Shown: positions 1 through 13,170, numbered from the stretch's first letter. The stretch is DNA of 64,000 nt from Pinus tabuliformis (GCA_031772625.1 CM062819.1:822097503-822161502), one strand, 5' to 3'. The notes: generated by a model not told the origin, from the sequence alone. Numbers and translations are program-made.

Positions 1-1054
1 ACCAGTTCTGAGCAGGTTTTCAAGGAGAACTTCTGGGAAATGATGTAATCAATTGACCTTGATCCTTTAGGGTATGAAACAACACTTTTAGGGGTTTGAG
101 AGCCCTTGGTTTATTGACATATGTGATTGGGGTTGCAGTTCCAAAATATGTCTATAACACCAAGGTTTTCTCTAAAAAGGATGGAATAGACTATGATGAG
201 ACATTCGATCCTATGCCCAAGTATACTTCTACACAAGTCATGATTTCACCCATAGCACAAATGGGATGGCAGATCCATCAAATGGATGTTTTCCCTTAAT
301 CGTGAGTTGGAAGAGGACATATACATAGAACAACTAGAGGGTTTTGCAGCACATAACAGTGAGACCCATGTGTGCAGGCTAAAGATATATTTGTATGGGC
401 TGAAGCAGGCTCCCAGGGTGTGGTATGAGTGCATTGATAAATACTTGTAGGGAATGGGCATCATAAAGAGTAAGGCAGATGGTAAAGTCTACTACTTGGT
501 GGTTTGGGGTGAGGTTCTAATTTCTTGTTCTATATGTGGACGACTTGTTTCTAACATGTTCATTGGGGCTCATAGAGGAGTGCAAGACGGACCTTACAAA
601 AGAGTTTGAGATGTCGGATTTAGGGCTTATGCATTAGTTTCTAAGCATGAGGTGTGCTAGATAGATGAGGATATTTTCCTTAGGAAAGGGAAATACTGCT
701 TCAAGATCCTGAGGAGGTTTAGGATGGAGGATTGCAGAATCATGTCGACACCCATGATCACGAATTGGAGGAAGGTAGACGCATCCAAGGAGAAGGATGT
801 AGACCCCACCTTATATAGATAGTTGTTTGGATCTATCATGTATTTTCTCAACACCATGCCAGATATATCCTATGTAGTAAAATCTCTCAATCAGTTCATG
901 GTTGAATCGAATAGAGTGCATTGGACAACGACAAAGCATGTGTTGTGGTATTTGTGTGGCACGATCGAGTATGGGATTAGATATGCTTGAGGTGATGGTA
1001 TTAAGTTGGTGAACTATACTGATGTAGACTAGGATGGTAATAAAATGGACAGGA
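1..1054 (+). pseudogene. Copia-1 reverse transcriptase and start of RNase H (fossil)
   Basis: Copia-type reverse transcriptase matching the family order. GIDYDETFDP and GWQIHQMDV mark the first palm block, followed by the conserved LYGLKQAP motif near 390-415. The connection region follows, with CRIMSTPM near 735-760 and MPDISYVV near 855-885, then the opening of RNase H near 1010-1050. In a working element the product would copy the RNA into DNA inside virus-like particles and digest the RNA strand. The reading is broken several times. The recognised motifs leave little doubt about family; the exact 5' limit is outside the window. Confidence 0.85.
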
Positions 1055-1717
1055 AAAAAAAACCTTTGAACAATCAAGAAGATAATCAGTCTCCAAGTGG
1101 GAGATTGTTGGTTGTGGAGCCTGATTATCTTCCTGATTGTTTAGAGGTTTTTTGTTTCAACCGCGTTGTATCCCAATTCCTAATGGGGTGGAAACATCGC
1201 CCATTTAATCACTATCAAGGGGGTCCAGGGGGGGTGACGACGACTTTTATGAGCGTGCCCCCCCGCCCCCCCAAAGTGGGGGTTCGAGGGCAATGCCCCA
1301 AAGCCAAAAATAGATTAAAGACTGCCTTGTAAAATATTGTAATTTCGTAGTCAATCTAGGTCATTCATTAGGTGGATAATCTGACGGTAGAAGTTATGTT
1401 AATTTAGGGTTTTTTCCCTAGAAGGTAACCCTCAATTTATGTGAAGGAATTGTATTGTGGCCAAGGATTATTATTCAGAGCGAGAAAGAGAGAGGAGATT
1501 GTGTGAGAGAGAAGAGGAAATTACAGTGGACCTATTGTAGGTTGTATCTCTTCATTTTGCTGGATAATATAAAAAGAAGGACTCACTATTTCTCTATAGA
1601 CATAGCCCAAATTGGGTGAACCACATATATCTGTGTGTCTCTTGTTCTATGCATTTATGTATTTGTGTTTCTATCATTTTTTGTGTAGTTAATTGCTTCG
1701 TTAATTAATTTCTAACA
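1055..1717 (+). mobile_element. Copia-2 remnant: polypurine tract plus one LTR
   Basis: About 660 bp interrupting the Copia-1 RNase H. A copia-style polypurine tract (CCAAGTGGGAGAT, ends at 1105) is followed by an LTR-like segment, 1106-1717, that starts TGTTGG and ends CTAACA. Inside is a GC-rich patch (1210-1300) of G runs facing C runs that could fold. Since the tract is present but no 5' LTR or coding part is, this looks like the 3' end of an element whose left part was lost together with roughly ten host codons. No clear target duplication is visible. Confidence 0.65.
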
Positions 1718-1795
1718 AGTAGGAGTTGTCTCATGGTAAAATTAGAAGTAGAAGTTCGTGGCACATAATTCTATAGAGGCAGAATACATAACAGT
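1718..1795 (+). pseudogene. Copia-1 RNase H, middle piece (fossil)
   Basis: Short piece encoding the copia RNase H stretch that ends in SIEAEYIT, the conserved block around the third acidic residue. It lies between the end of the Copia-2 LTR and the start of the Copia-3 LTR. The next block of the same domain appears at 27466 on the same strand. Confidence 0.8.
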
Positions 1796-2739
1796 TGTTG
1801 ATTTTTCAGAGTATCTTCCATACAGATAATTATTTTCAATGATTTATCTTGTTTTCACTTTCTTATTCATAAACCCATCATTAATAAATTACACAATAGA
1901 CATCAACAATATTAAATTTATTACAGTAGGATCATGAACAGACAAATAAATAATGAACATAAGAATTTGCCCTGGGAAAAACCCATCAACATTCTTCTTA
2001 GATAAATATTCAGTTCAACAAGAGATGCATCAAATTCAAGCTCATGGTCAAACTAACCAACATAATTACACCTCAAGCCAACCACACGATGGTCAATATC
2101 ATGGTCAAACTAACCAACATAATTACACCTCAAGACAACCACAAGATGCCAACTCAAAAATGTCACAAGGATGTCTTCAACATGCTCTTTAACAACTTGG
2201 ACTAGGGCCATAATAGAGGCCAAAATTTGGCATATACAAAATTCTCGAACTTTGACCTCAAGAACCTTTAGATCTATAGTAGGAGTCTCTTCACATGTGT
2301 GAGGGGAATCTTCCTCTAGATATATTGGCTGGCTTCTTCTCCTTTTTCTCAACCTTCCTTCTTATTTTTTTCGTTTCCTTGCTCAGATCAGAAACATACT
2401 TGATGAGATGCAAATCTACCTTGGAGGGAGATCAAGTGATCTTTATATATACACACTAGAGGGGCAAGGCCAACTTCATCACTAAGAGGCTGACTTGGGC
2501 ATCTTGTGGTGTCCAAACTTAATCTAAAATTTCATATTCCCGCTTTTGATAGAGTCATGAAAAACACGCCTTGTAATATTCTCTTTTGAATATAAAATAA
2601 ATTAATATTTTTCGTTTTCTTGCAAGCATGAAGAACATGCTTGAAATAATTTTCTTTTGTTATAAATATGATTTAAATTTTATCATTACAAGTAAAAGTT
2701 GTACATTGTGAAGACCAACCATAGCTACAAAATCCAACA
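1796..2739 (-). repeat. Copia-3 LTR 1 (3' LTR of the left unit)
   Basis: Starts TGTTGATTTTTC and ends AATCCAACA on the plus strand, i.e. TG...CA on either strand. It aligns along its length with 22080-23028 and 26527-27465. The CCCTCTTAGC just to its right is the minus-strand polypurine tract. Its left edge abuts the Copia-1 RNase H reading. Confidence 0.85.
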
Positions 2740-2823
2740 CACCCTCTTAGCTAAGGAAGTACTCATAATGACTATCTATATGTTCTCTGTTGAAGTATTC
2801 CCTCTAAGAATAAGGTTTCACAA

Positions 2824-3000
2824 CATCATCCAAGTTAACACTCCTGACTTATAACAATCATAGCATCCACTTAGTACCATTATCCAAGTTAACACACCTG
2901 ACCAATGGTACATCAACAACATCCACTAGGTACCATCATCTAGGCTAACACACCTAGCCTATGGTACAACATCAATATCAACTAGTCAACATGATTCGAC
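2824..3000. repeat. 54-56-bp tandem repeat, about 3.2 units, in Copia-3 3' non-coding region
   Basis: Units start near 2824, 2878, 2934 and 2990. Each has CATYATCYARGYTAACA, a CTGAC or CTAGCC core and CATCMACTAGTA-like ends. The same array recurs at about 23107-23300 in the second internal region, so it predates the duplication of the unit. Confidence 0.75.
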
Positions 3001-3195
3001 TAGTGCCTCAACCTCACGGTATATGGACTAGTATAGGTTTTCCATTACCACGGTCAGACCTTAGGGAACATCCATGTTCCAACTTCACAAGGTTGGCCAA
3101 ACCCTCGAGTACATCCACATCCTCACACCACAGGGTTTGTCATCACCACAATTAAACCCAAAAGGAAATCTATGTCCCAATTACACGGGCTTCAC

Positions 3196-3306
3196 TTTAG
3201 GCCACAGGCCTTACTCCAGGCCACAGGACTCACACTAGGCCACAAGCCTCACTCTAGGCCACAAGACTCACCATAGGCCATAGGCCTCACTCCAGGCCAT
3301 TGATGT
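3196..3306. repeat. 19-bp tandem repeat, nearly 6 units
   Basis: Head-to-tail copies of a 19-bp unit built on TAGGCCACAAGCCTCACTC. It lies in the Copia-3 3' non-coding region and ends a few bases before the target duplication of the chromodomain gypsy insertion at 3311-3315. The matching position in the second Copia-3 internal region lacks it. Confidence 0.8.
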
Positions 3307-3315
3307 TATATAGGT

Positions 3316-5332
3316 TGTAAAAACCTCCCCCCACATCTACCCAAGTAACCAACAAACCGGGGTAAACATTTGACGAGAAGTTACTATGATATGATTCGAC
3401 CTCCTAAGTCACCTTAAGGAAGTGGAACCGACGGAAACACACCATACAAACCTTCCACATCAGCAATAAGACTCTCAGGAACCATCCCAACCTCTCAGGT
3501 AACCAGCCCCTGGATCCCACTAAGGTTTTAAACCATTAAACTCTTGGAAAATCCCATGATATTGGCATGCATGCATCCAGGAGGCTTTGGATGCTCCCAC
3601 AGCATGGGTATGCCTGCGTCTAGGCAATTTTATGCGCATTGTTGTGCCTGCGTCCCTGGGATTTGAGCCACTTTTTCAGGCCCAGAGCCTAGGTCACTAC
3701 CCATAACTCAATGACACATTCAGGGATGAAATATAATAACAAAACAATGATACAAATGCAATTACTTGAACAAGGACTTGACTAGACCCCTACTAGCCAT
3801 GACATGGATTTTGTCAAACATGACACAAATATGTAATCTACATGTTTAAACAACGGATCTAAGCATAGGGGTCTCATACTCATATGAGAATCGCTAAGGA
3901 GCATTGATGACTCAACATATTAGCTACAGTTTCATCCATTAGGCCATAGATACATTGTTCATTCATTTACAAGTAAAAACATGACGAGAGACATACATAG
4001 CCAATGTCATAATATATGTTCATAACCAGCATACTAGCAACAGAAATACCAATTAAATCACATCCATATCATCCACATATAAACCAGTGTAATACTCATG
4101 AAATAACAAGGAGAAATAACCTCATATTAATGATGCAAAGGCCAACCAGTTGTGGGACTTCCACAAACCACCTGATCATAAACATGGTTGAGCCAAATCT
4201 CTCTTCAGCCAGTAACCCATGTGCCATATTCCAAGCATGAATGTGGATCTCATAAAACACATCAATTAAAAACCATATAGGGCTTCCAGAGGCCAAACCA
4301 CTTCAACCCATAAAACAGTGATTCCACCTCATGGTTGGACATCACAACCATCACCAAATTAGTCTCCATCTAATCCTTCCACGGCTCAAGAGCATTTGTT
4401 CCAACCAAGGCTTCCAGGACTAGTAACTCAACCCACAACTTACTCTATTTTTCCAGATCGTTTGTCCAAGCAGGGCTTCCAGGACTAGTAACTCAACCCA
4501 CAAAGGGCTTCCAGAGCATTTTTCCAACCAAGGCTTCCAGGACTAGTAACTCAACCCAAGTTGTTACAGGGCTTAAAGAGCGTTTATCCAACCAAGGCTT
4601 CCAAGAACCATTAACTCAACCCAAGCTAAAGGAAACATGAGAACCGACCAAAAAAATAAATAAATGAACCCACAACACCACAACTATCCAGGAAATGGCA
4701 AGGTAAGGCAAATCCACTGTCAATCCAGGCAATGCTCCATGCTAGTGACAGATTATGACCAATAAACCACATGCATGCCAAAACTAGTGAGGAAAACATA
4801 CATGTAACTCGGTACCTGGGAGAAAAACTCGTTTTAGTTGTTGATCCCGATGTCCTCTTGCACTTTCATGTTCTTCCTTTTCCTTCTTGCTCCAAAAATC
4901 CAACTATGCCACACTCCTCCAAGAGTGCTCCAAGAAAACTCTCTATGTCTAAGAGTATGAGAGAGAGAGAATAAAGAGAGAGCTCCAAAATTCAACGGAC
5001 AAAAATTTGTGAACTGATCCTCATAAGCCTTTTTATTAATGAGGCCTCTATTTTCTTCATTTTCCTCCTCACATGTAACCTATGACCTTTCACCTCCCTT
5101 TTCTCCTAATTTCAATTATTTTCATAAATAAATGTGTCAAAATGTCATTTTTCCTTTCCAAAGCCTTTGTCGTTTACTTTGCCAATTTCCTTAGGCATTA
5201 ATTAACCACAAGTGATACCCATCACTATGATTTTGTTCAACATTCAGCTTGGACTACGTGTCCCATCAACTGTGGTTATTATTTTGCCTTTATTAGCTTT
5301 TAATACATGGATTTTTCACCAATGTTGTTATA
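3316..5332 (-). repeat. Chromovirus 3' LTR
   Basis: Begins TGTAAAAACCTCC and ends GTTGTTATA; family consensus ends are TGTAACA and TGTTACA. It contains a tandem stretch of about 65-80-bp units at about 4380-4625 with the core AGGACTAGTAACTCAACCC, and a GA-rich run near 4960. The minus-strand polypurine tract (GAGGGGGAGGGT) lies immediately to its right. Confidence 0.85.
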
Positions 5333-5508
5333 GAACCCTCCCCCTCAGGGGGGACACCGTCCTCGGTGTTCAACAACACCTACAACCAACAAGGCTGTTG
5401 TAATCAAAACATACTGCCCATGGAGCTTTATAACTTAGCTTGTTACAGTATTTACAATGATCATCTTACTAAGAAGCAAACCAACATGATAACATAACAA
5501 GTATAACA

Positions 5509-8500
5509 TCATAATGACATGACACCTATACCACTTATTGGAGCTTTATAACATAGCTCATGGTGGTATTTACATCCATATACATATGCACATATACCAA
5601 ACATCACCAAATCATGTAGCAAAAACATATACCAAAACATCGCTCGGCCAGCGAATGAGGAAGGATACATAACTCGCATCTGATCTGCCATATCCCATGT
5701 AGCTTCATCGGGCCCAAAGTGATTCCATTGCACTTTAACCTTCTCAATAACTCGGTTCCGGAGCATGAGCATCTTTATCTGCAATATACACTAAGGTTCT
5801 GCCTGGAATTCTCCATCTAGCTCCACCTGCAATACATACTAGGCAATCACATGATCAACATCTTTAACATACTTATTAAGCAATGACACATGGAAAACAT
5901 CATGGAATTTTACTTTCAGAGGCAGTGCAATTTGATAGGCTACTGGCCCAATCCTCTCAGTAATTCTAAAAGGTCCACAAAATTAGGGTTCCATCTTAGC
6001 ACATGATCCAATCCGTAAGGAGTTCTTCTTCGATTTGACGCGCAAGTACACCTGTTCCCCAACCTAGAACTCCTTGAACAACCTATTCTGATCTACATAG
6101 CTATTTAGCATATCATTTGCTGCTTTCAAATTCTTCTTGATTACCTGCATTTCATGTTCCATTTCTTCCAACATGTCTAGTCCAATCCACACCCTGTTAA
6201 CTGGATCACTCCAACTGATCAAGTATTGCAAATCCGCCCATACAATGCCTCAAACAGACTCATCCTCAAGGATTCCTGATACCCATTGTTATAAGCGAAC
6301 TCTACCAGTGGAAGGTACTCTTCCCACTTCCACTGCTAATGCGTCACATACACCATCAACATGTCCTCCAATATCATGTTGACCCTCTCTTTTTTTCCAT
6401 CTATCTGTGGATGATAAGTTGTATTGAAGGCCAACTTTGTGCCCAAACCTGCAAATAACTCTTTCCAAAACTTGGAAGTGAACTTCGCATCCCTGTCTGA
6501 CATAATTTTCTTCATAACTCCATGCAATATGACCATGTCCCTGATGAAGACCTGTGATACATCACTCGCTGAGAATGTAGACTTCGCTGGAATGAAGTGC
6601 GCTACCTTAGTCAACCTGTCTACCACTACCATGATGGAATCTTGCTGTCTCACTGTCCTTGGAAAATTTGTGATGAAATCCATGGAAATGACCTCCCATT
6701 TCCACACTGGAATCGCAATCAGCTGTAACATTCCACCTGGATGCTTACACCCTGCCTTCACCTACTGAAAGTCCAAGCATCTAGCCACAAACTCTGCTAC
6801 ATCTATCTTCAAATTCGGCTAATAGTAAAACTTCTTCACCATCGTCAATGTCTTCTGATATCCTAGGTGGCCTAAATATTGTTTTGCATGAAACTCCTCA
6901 AGGTCACCTTCTTGAGTTCACTATTGTCTAGCACATATATCTTGTCTATAAACCTAACCAGTCCATTTGCTATAAGACAATAGTCCACATCCTGTGCACC
7001 TGCACCTGTACTTGTACTCTACTGCAACCTATGCACAATCTCCATTTACCTAACATCCTATTGACCTCCCTGTAAGATCCTATCCTGTAGATTTGTCCCT
7101 TAGGAACTCATATTTTCTATATGATTTACCTGTGTCGACCTACTAAGAGCATTTGCGACCCTGTTCTCTTTACCTTTGATATCCCTGATCTCAAAGTCGA
7201 ACTCACTATTCGTGGCCAACCACTGATCCTGCCTGCCATTCAAATTCAATTGATCAAATATAAAACACAAACCACTGTGATCACTCATCAATACAAACCT
7301 CCTGCTAAGAAGATAGTGCATCCACGTCTTCAATGCATGTATGATCGATGCCAACTCAAGATCATTTGTGGGGTAATTCTGCTCGTGCTCGTTCAGTTTC
7401 CGTGATTCATAGCATACCACATGTCCATCCTGCATAAGGACTCCACCAAGTCCTCTCTTGCAAGCATTTGTACATGCTACAAACTCTTTATCCGGATCTG
7501 AAATCTTTAACATCGGTGCATGTGTTGACAACTTCTTGAGTTGCTCAGAACTGGTCGCACACTCCTTTGTCCACTCAAACTTCTTACCTCTCCTCTACAA
7601 CGATCTGATAGGATAAGCAATCTTCCAGAAGTTCCTGATGAACCTCCTATAATAACTTGCTAACCCCATGAAATATCTCACCTCATCCACATTCCTAGGA
7701 GTTACCCACTCCATGATAGCTCTTATATTTTATGGATCCACTGTTATGCCCTCCTTGGAGACAACATGTCCCAAGTAATGTACCTCAGTCTGAAAGAAAC
7801 TGCATTTGTTGAGCTTAGCATACAACTATTTCTCTCTCAACAATCTCAACATTGTTTCTAAATGCTCGACATGCTCTTCTTCATTTTAGAATATACCAAT
7901 ACATCATCAATGAACACAATAACAAACTTGTCCAAATACAGATGCAACACACTATTTATCAAGCACATAAAGGTAGCTGGAGCATTAGTTAAACCAAATG
8001 GAACTACAACACAATCATAATTCCCATAACTGGTCTGAAAATTTGTCTTGTAGATGTCCTCTTCTTTAATGCGTACCTAATGATATCTGAATCTCAGATC
8101 AATCTTCGAGAATATTGTTTCTCCCTTCAATTAATCAAACAAATCATCAATCCTTGGTAATTAATACATGTTCTTGATGGTCACTTTGTTCAACTGCCTG
8201 TAGTCAATGCATAGCCTGAGAGTACCATCCTTCTTTTTCACAAATAGTACTGGTGTGCCCCAAGGTGATACACTTGGCCTAATGTATCCCTTGTAAAGCA
8301 TCTCTTTCAGCTGCAACTTTAAATCTACCAACTCAAGTGTGCTCATCCTATAAGGTGCTTTTGATGTTGGAGCTTCCCTTGGCACCAACTCAATAGAAAA
8401 ATCTACTTCCCTATGAGGTGGAAACTCTGAAATCTCTACGGGAAACACATCCTGAAACTGTTGTAGAACCAGGTACTTGCTCAAAACATCTGCATCCTCA

Positions 8501-9160
8501 ACTTCCTTAACTTTGTCACTAGAGATATGTATGGAAAATAACACACACCATTTTCTGCAACTGCGATTTGCCTACATAGTTGTCACCATCCTAACTGATG
8601 TCATTTTCTTCTTACCTCGCAAAACTCTTTGTTCCCCATTTTCATCCAAGCACACAAGGGCTTGTCATAACAATCCTCCTTGGTTCTATGAATTTACAAC
8701 CAATCCATGCCCAACAACATACTGTATGATCCCAATAGTAATACATTCAAATGTGATGAGGTAGGCATACCATTCAAATCAAATGCACAAGCCCTTACCC
8801 AATGGTAAACTCGCTTCTTTGTACCTATAGCCAACTGCACTAACCAATATTTTGCATGCACTTATTTATTTAAACCACACTTATCGATCAAGTCAGGACT
8901 AACATAACTATAATTAGATCCAAGGTCAATCAAAATATAAACAACTTGATCACAAAGCTTACCGTCCATCTCAATGATAGATGCCTGATGGTTTGCCTGT
9001 CTGTTATCCAGCGTTGCATTAATCCTAGGAATACTCTGCCCAACATCTCCCACTATCTATGTCTCCTGAACACTATAGATTTTTGGTATACCACCCTGAT
9101 GTTGTGGACAATCTCTCCTGCGATGGCCTCCTCCACAAGTCTAACACCGCATGAGCTCCT
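5509..9160 (-). pseudogene. Chromovirus pol: protease, RT, RNase H, integrase, chromodomain (fossil)
   Basis: Reading right to left: the gag-end zinc knuckle (CGGGHRRRDCP, near 9110-9150), a retropepsin with the ILIDLGSNYSYVS active-site region (8862-9000), reverse transcriptase with [13 protein letters not shown] near 8170 and FIDDVLVYS near 7900, RNase H (7100-7531, LGGVLMQDGHVVCYESRKL), the integrase core (6336-6761, WKWEVISMDFITNFPRT, D-D-E region) and a chromodomain tail (5560-5770, KVQWNHFGPDEATW). The chromodomain is thought to steer integration toward particular chromatin marks. The region is broken many times; only the longest open stretches are several hundred bases. Confidence 0.85.
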
Positions 9161-10320
9161 TATTCTGATCCTCAGATCGAAGTCCTTGTCCTCTTTCAGA
9201 TGCATTGAACTTCTTAAACGATGTTTCATTCTCTTTATTACCTGTATCATGATGTCTTACTCACTTCTTGTCCCATTTTCCTTTGTTTTTATCGTTGCCC
9301 TTCTGGTAGACTTGCTTAGTCTCATATTTGTGCTTTGATTGCTCATAGTAATTCTTTAGCTTTTGGATGGCCTCCTCCAATGATCTAGGCTCATCGAACT
9401 CAATTATGTCTTTGAATGCAATCACTAATCCACTAATGAATCTTTGAACCTTGGCCTTCTCCTCCTTGAGGTAAGGCACAGACCTTTGTAGCTCCAAGAA
9501 CCTGCTAGTGTACTCCTCATCTGTCATCAATCCCATCTTTAGCTCATAGAATTCTTTTGCCCTGTCATCAAACTATCTCTCCGATAGGTACTTCTTCTTG
9601 AATACTCTCTTGAACTCATTCCAAGTCAAGTCCTCCTCATGAATACCTCTGATATTCTTCACATCTTCCCACCAAATTTATGCTTTACCTTTGAGATTGA
9701 ATGTAGTTATTCTGGCTTTCGTGTTCTCTGAGTAATCATGCAACCTGAAGAACTTCCTTGTACCAAGCAACCATGCCTCTGCATATTTTGATTTCTTCAT
9801 ATCTCCATCAAATGTAGGTGGCTTTTCTTTCTTAAACTCGTCCGGAAAATATCCCCTGTCACTCCTCCTGTAATGATGATAATGATGTTGATCATCATGC
9901 ATGTCAGAAATAGAACTAGAATAGTACTTGTGTCTATCACCTCTCCTATGTGGAGTATCCAACAATCTGTCATCTCCAACAGTGTCATCTCTATCCGACT
10001 TGTGAGCACCATGAGACCTACTACCATATGCCCCATTAGTTTTGTCCTCTTGCTCATGGCTGATCTGGAGTGGCCCCTGTCACTGCAATTCTGACAAACT
10101 CTGAAGTGTCATTACATGCTTGTTTCTCTTGTGCTTGTATGATTCTACCATTGTTTTCCTTACAACTCCTTATTTCTTCCTTTAATCTTATCAATGTTTC
10201 TGCAAAATTATAAGAGTGCCCAACACCACATTGATCATCTAATCCATAGGGAGAGTCTCGAGAACTATAGTCTACCATCTTGCTAGTCATCTTTGATATT
10301 CTTCCTGTAATGTACATCAT
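9161..10320 (-). pseudogene. Chromovirus gag (fossil)
   Basis: The open stretches at 9261-9536 and 9678-9965 carry typical Ty3/gypsy Gag text. KEKPPTFDGD and AEAWLLGTRKFFRLHDYSE form the start of the capsid domain; SEFLELQRSVPYLKEEKAKVQRFISGL-like text (quoted loosely) forms its C-terminal part, followed by a lysine-rich linker into the zinc knuckle. An N-terminal portion reaches 10320. Gag would form the particle shell. It is broken several times. Confidence 0.8.
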
Positions 10321-10799
10321 GTCAACTAAACCAAATCACAATAAACCAATGTAACTTAGCATAATTCGGGGAGGATACCTCATCTACAAGATCAACAAAT
10401 CAATGTAATACATGTATAACATAATCATTGCAACATATAGAAATATAACACGTAAGCATATAGCTATATAAACATCATTCTATCTAGAGTCCAATCATCA
10501 ATGCATGACCATATCAACTACATATACCATGACCTCATGCATGACAACAACCACCACATCATTGTACCTTTTTTCCACATGTAAATACTAACGTGCATAA
10601 ATAAAGCATAATCAACCATGCACTCATGACGACACACTCCACAACAACACCATCAACTCCCCATGGTGACCTCACTACAACCATAACCCATGCCATACAA
10701 ATGCAACTAGCACATGGTCTTATAACACAAGAAACAAATATGCAACTGACATGAATGCATGAACAACACACAACCCATCCATTCCGAGGGGTGAACCAT

Positions 10800-10811
10800 G
10801 CTCTGATACCA
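10800..10811 (-). other. Primer binding site (initiator tRNA-Met) of the chromovirus
   Basis: The minus strand reads TGGTATCAGAGC, three bases inside the 5' LTR boundary at 10815. This is the standard plant initiator-Met complement and fixes the element's orientation. Confidence 0.85.
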
Positions 10812-10814
10812 CTC

Positions 10815-12899
10815 TGTAACACCCTCCTCCCACATCTACCCAGGTAACTGACAAACCAGGGTAAACATGTGATGGGAAGTTACTATGATATGATTCGACC
10901 TCCTAAGTCACCTTGAGGAAGTGGAACTGACGGAAACACACCATACAGACCTTCCGCATCAGCAACAGGACTCCCAGGAACCACCCCAACCTCTTAGGTA
11001 ACCAAACCCTAGGTCCCACTGAGCTTTTAAACCATTAAACTCCCGTATGCTCCCTTGATATGGGCATGCATGCATCCAGGAGGCTCTAGATGCTCCCACA
11101 GCATGGGTATGCCTGCGTCCAGGGACTTTTCTACCCAATGTTGTGCCTATGTCCCTGGGATTTGAGCCACTTTTTTCATGCTAGGTCCCAATTCGTTGCC
11201 CAGAACTCAATGACACCTTCAGGGATGAAAGATAACAATAGAACAATGATACAAATGCAAATACTTGAACAATGACTTGAATGGACCCCTACTATCCATG
11301 ACAAGCATTTTGTCAAACATGTCACAGTATGTAATTTACAGGTTTAAACAACATATCTGAGCATAGGGGTCTCATACTCATATGAGAATCGCTAAGAAGA
11401 ATTGATGCCTCAATAAATTAGCTGCAGTTTCATCCATTATGCCATAGATACATTATTCATTCATTTACAAGTAAAAACATGATGAGAGCCATACATAGCC
11501 ATTGTCATAATACATGTTCATAACCAGCATACTATCAACAAAAATACCAAGGAAATCACAACCATATCATCCACATGTAAACTAGTATAATACTCATGAA
11601 ATAACAAGGAGAAATAACCTCATATTAATGATGCAAAAGCCAACTAGTTGTGGGACTTCCACAAACCACCCGACCGTAGACATGGCTGAGCCAAACCTCT
11701 CTTCAATCAGTCACCCCCGTGCCATATTCCAAGCATGAATGTGAGATCTCATAAACTACATCAATAAAAAAAACATCAAGGGCTTCCAGAGGCCAAACCA
11801 CCTCAACCCATCAAACAATGATTCCACTTCACGGTCAGACATCACAACCATCTCCAACCAAGACTTCTAGGACTCCAGAGCGTTTATTCAAACCAAGGCT
11901 TCAAGGACTAGTAACTCAACCCACAACTTACTCTGGGCTTCCAGAGTGTTATCCAACCAGGGCTTCAAGGACTAGTAACTCAACCCACCAAGGACTTCCA
12001 GAGTGTTTTCCCAACCAAGGCTTCAAGGACTAGTAATTAAACCCAAGTTTTTACAAGGCTTCCAGAGCATTTGTCCAACCAAGGCTTCCAGGAACTAGTA
12101 ACTCAACACAACCTAAAGGAAACATGAGAACCAACCAGAAAAACAAAGAATGAACCCACAACACCATGACTATCCAGGAAATGGAAAGGCTAGGCAAATC
12201 CATTATCAATCCAAGAAATCCTCCATGCTAGTGACATATTATGACCAATAAACCACATGCATATTCCATGCATGCCAAAACTAGTGAGGAAAACATACAT
12301 GCAACTTGGTACTTGCAAGAAAAACCTGTTGTAGTTGTTGATCTTGATGTCCTCTTGTGTTTTCCTGCTCTTCCTTTGTTTTCTTCTCCAAAACTCCAAC
12401 TATGCCACACTCCTCGTAGAGTGCTCCAAGAAAACTCTAAGTGTCCAAGGGTATGAGAGAGAAAGAATATAGAGAGATCTCCAAAACTGAATTGACAAAG
12501 GGTATGAGAGAGAAAGAATAGGGACAGATCTCCAAAATTGAATTGACAAAAGTCTGTGAATTGATCCTCATAAGCCTTTTTATTAATGAGGCCTTTATTT
12601 TCTTCATTTTCCATTACTTTCCTTCATTTTCTTCCTCACATGAAAGCTCTGACCTTTCACCTCCCTTTTCTCCTAATTTCCATTATTTTCATAAATAGAT
12701 GTGCCAAAATTTCATTTTGCCTTTCCAAAGCCTTTTCCATTGCCTTTGCCAATTTCCTTAGTCATTAATAAACCACAAGTGATCCCCATCACTATGATTT
12801 TTCTCAACATTCAACTTGGAATACATGTCCCATCAACCATGGTTATTATTTTGCCTTTATTAACTTTTATTACATGGATTTTTCACCAGGGTTGTTGCA
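10815..12899 (-). repeat. Chromovirus 5' LTR
   Basis: Begins TGTAACACCCTCC and ends GTTGTTGCA. It aligns with 3316-5332 and with the solo LTR at 19745-21892. The same 65-80-bp tandem stretch appears at about 11850-12110, and a partial duplication of about 60 bp (GTATGAGAGAGAAAGAATA) near 12450-12550 makes it longer than the 3' LTR. Confidence 0.85.
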
Positions 12900-12929
12900 T
12901 AGGCTCACTTAGTGAGTAACCGAGACTAA

Positions 12930-13170
12930 TGTTGAAAGGCACCCACTCATATAGAGTGACTGGCTGAAAACACTTAAAGGTACCCACCTTTTCAATTGAC
13001 CAAGCCAAAACACTGAAATCCACCCACTCTTATAAAGTGTAACCCAAAACACTTAAAAGCACCCACCCTTTCAAGTGACCAGGCCAAAACATTGAAAGCC
13101 ACCCATTCTTTCAAGTGACCATGCCAAAACATTAAGAGGCACCCACTGTTTCGAGTGAGTGGACCTTGAG
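12930..13170. repeat. 40-bp tandem repeat, about 6 units, in Copia-3 3' non-coding region
   Basis: Units of about 40 bp share RGCACCCACYCTTTCAAGTG and end GCCAAAACATT. It lies between the chromovirus right edge and the Copia-3 RNase H end, so it belongs to the Copia-3 3' region. The minus-strand open frame over it (12992-13222) is only the repeat translated. Confidence 0.8.

Larger units (their letters stand above)
3316..12899 (-). mobile_element. Chromodomain Ty3/gypsy retrotransposon (chromovirus, Tekay/Del-like), decayed
   Basis: A 9.6-kb element with two long LTRs (2017 and 2085 bp), a polypurine tract at 5333-5350 and an initiator-Met primer site at 10800-10811. Coding order on the minus strand is gag, zinc knuckle, protease, reverse transcriptase, RNase H, integrase, chromodomain. 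Five-base flanks TAGGT (3311-3315) and TAGGC (12900-12904) look like a target duplication with one change. The LTRs differ at many positions and the reading is broken many times, so it is old, but younger than the Copia-3 unit it sits in. The Tekay/Del assignment rests on the chromodomain, long LTRs and primer type, and is tentative. Confidence 0.85.

Noticed and set aside
6424-6768. 114-codon plus-strand frame
   Set aside because: It lies opposite the chromovirus integrase, whose motifs are clear on the minus strand.
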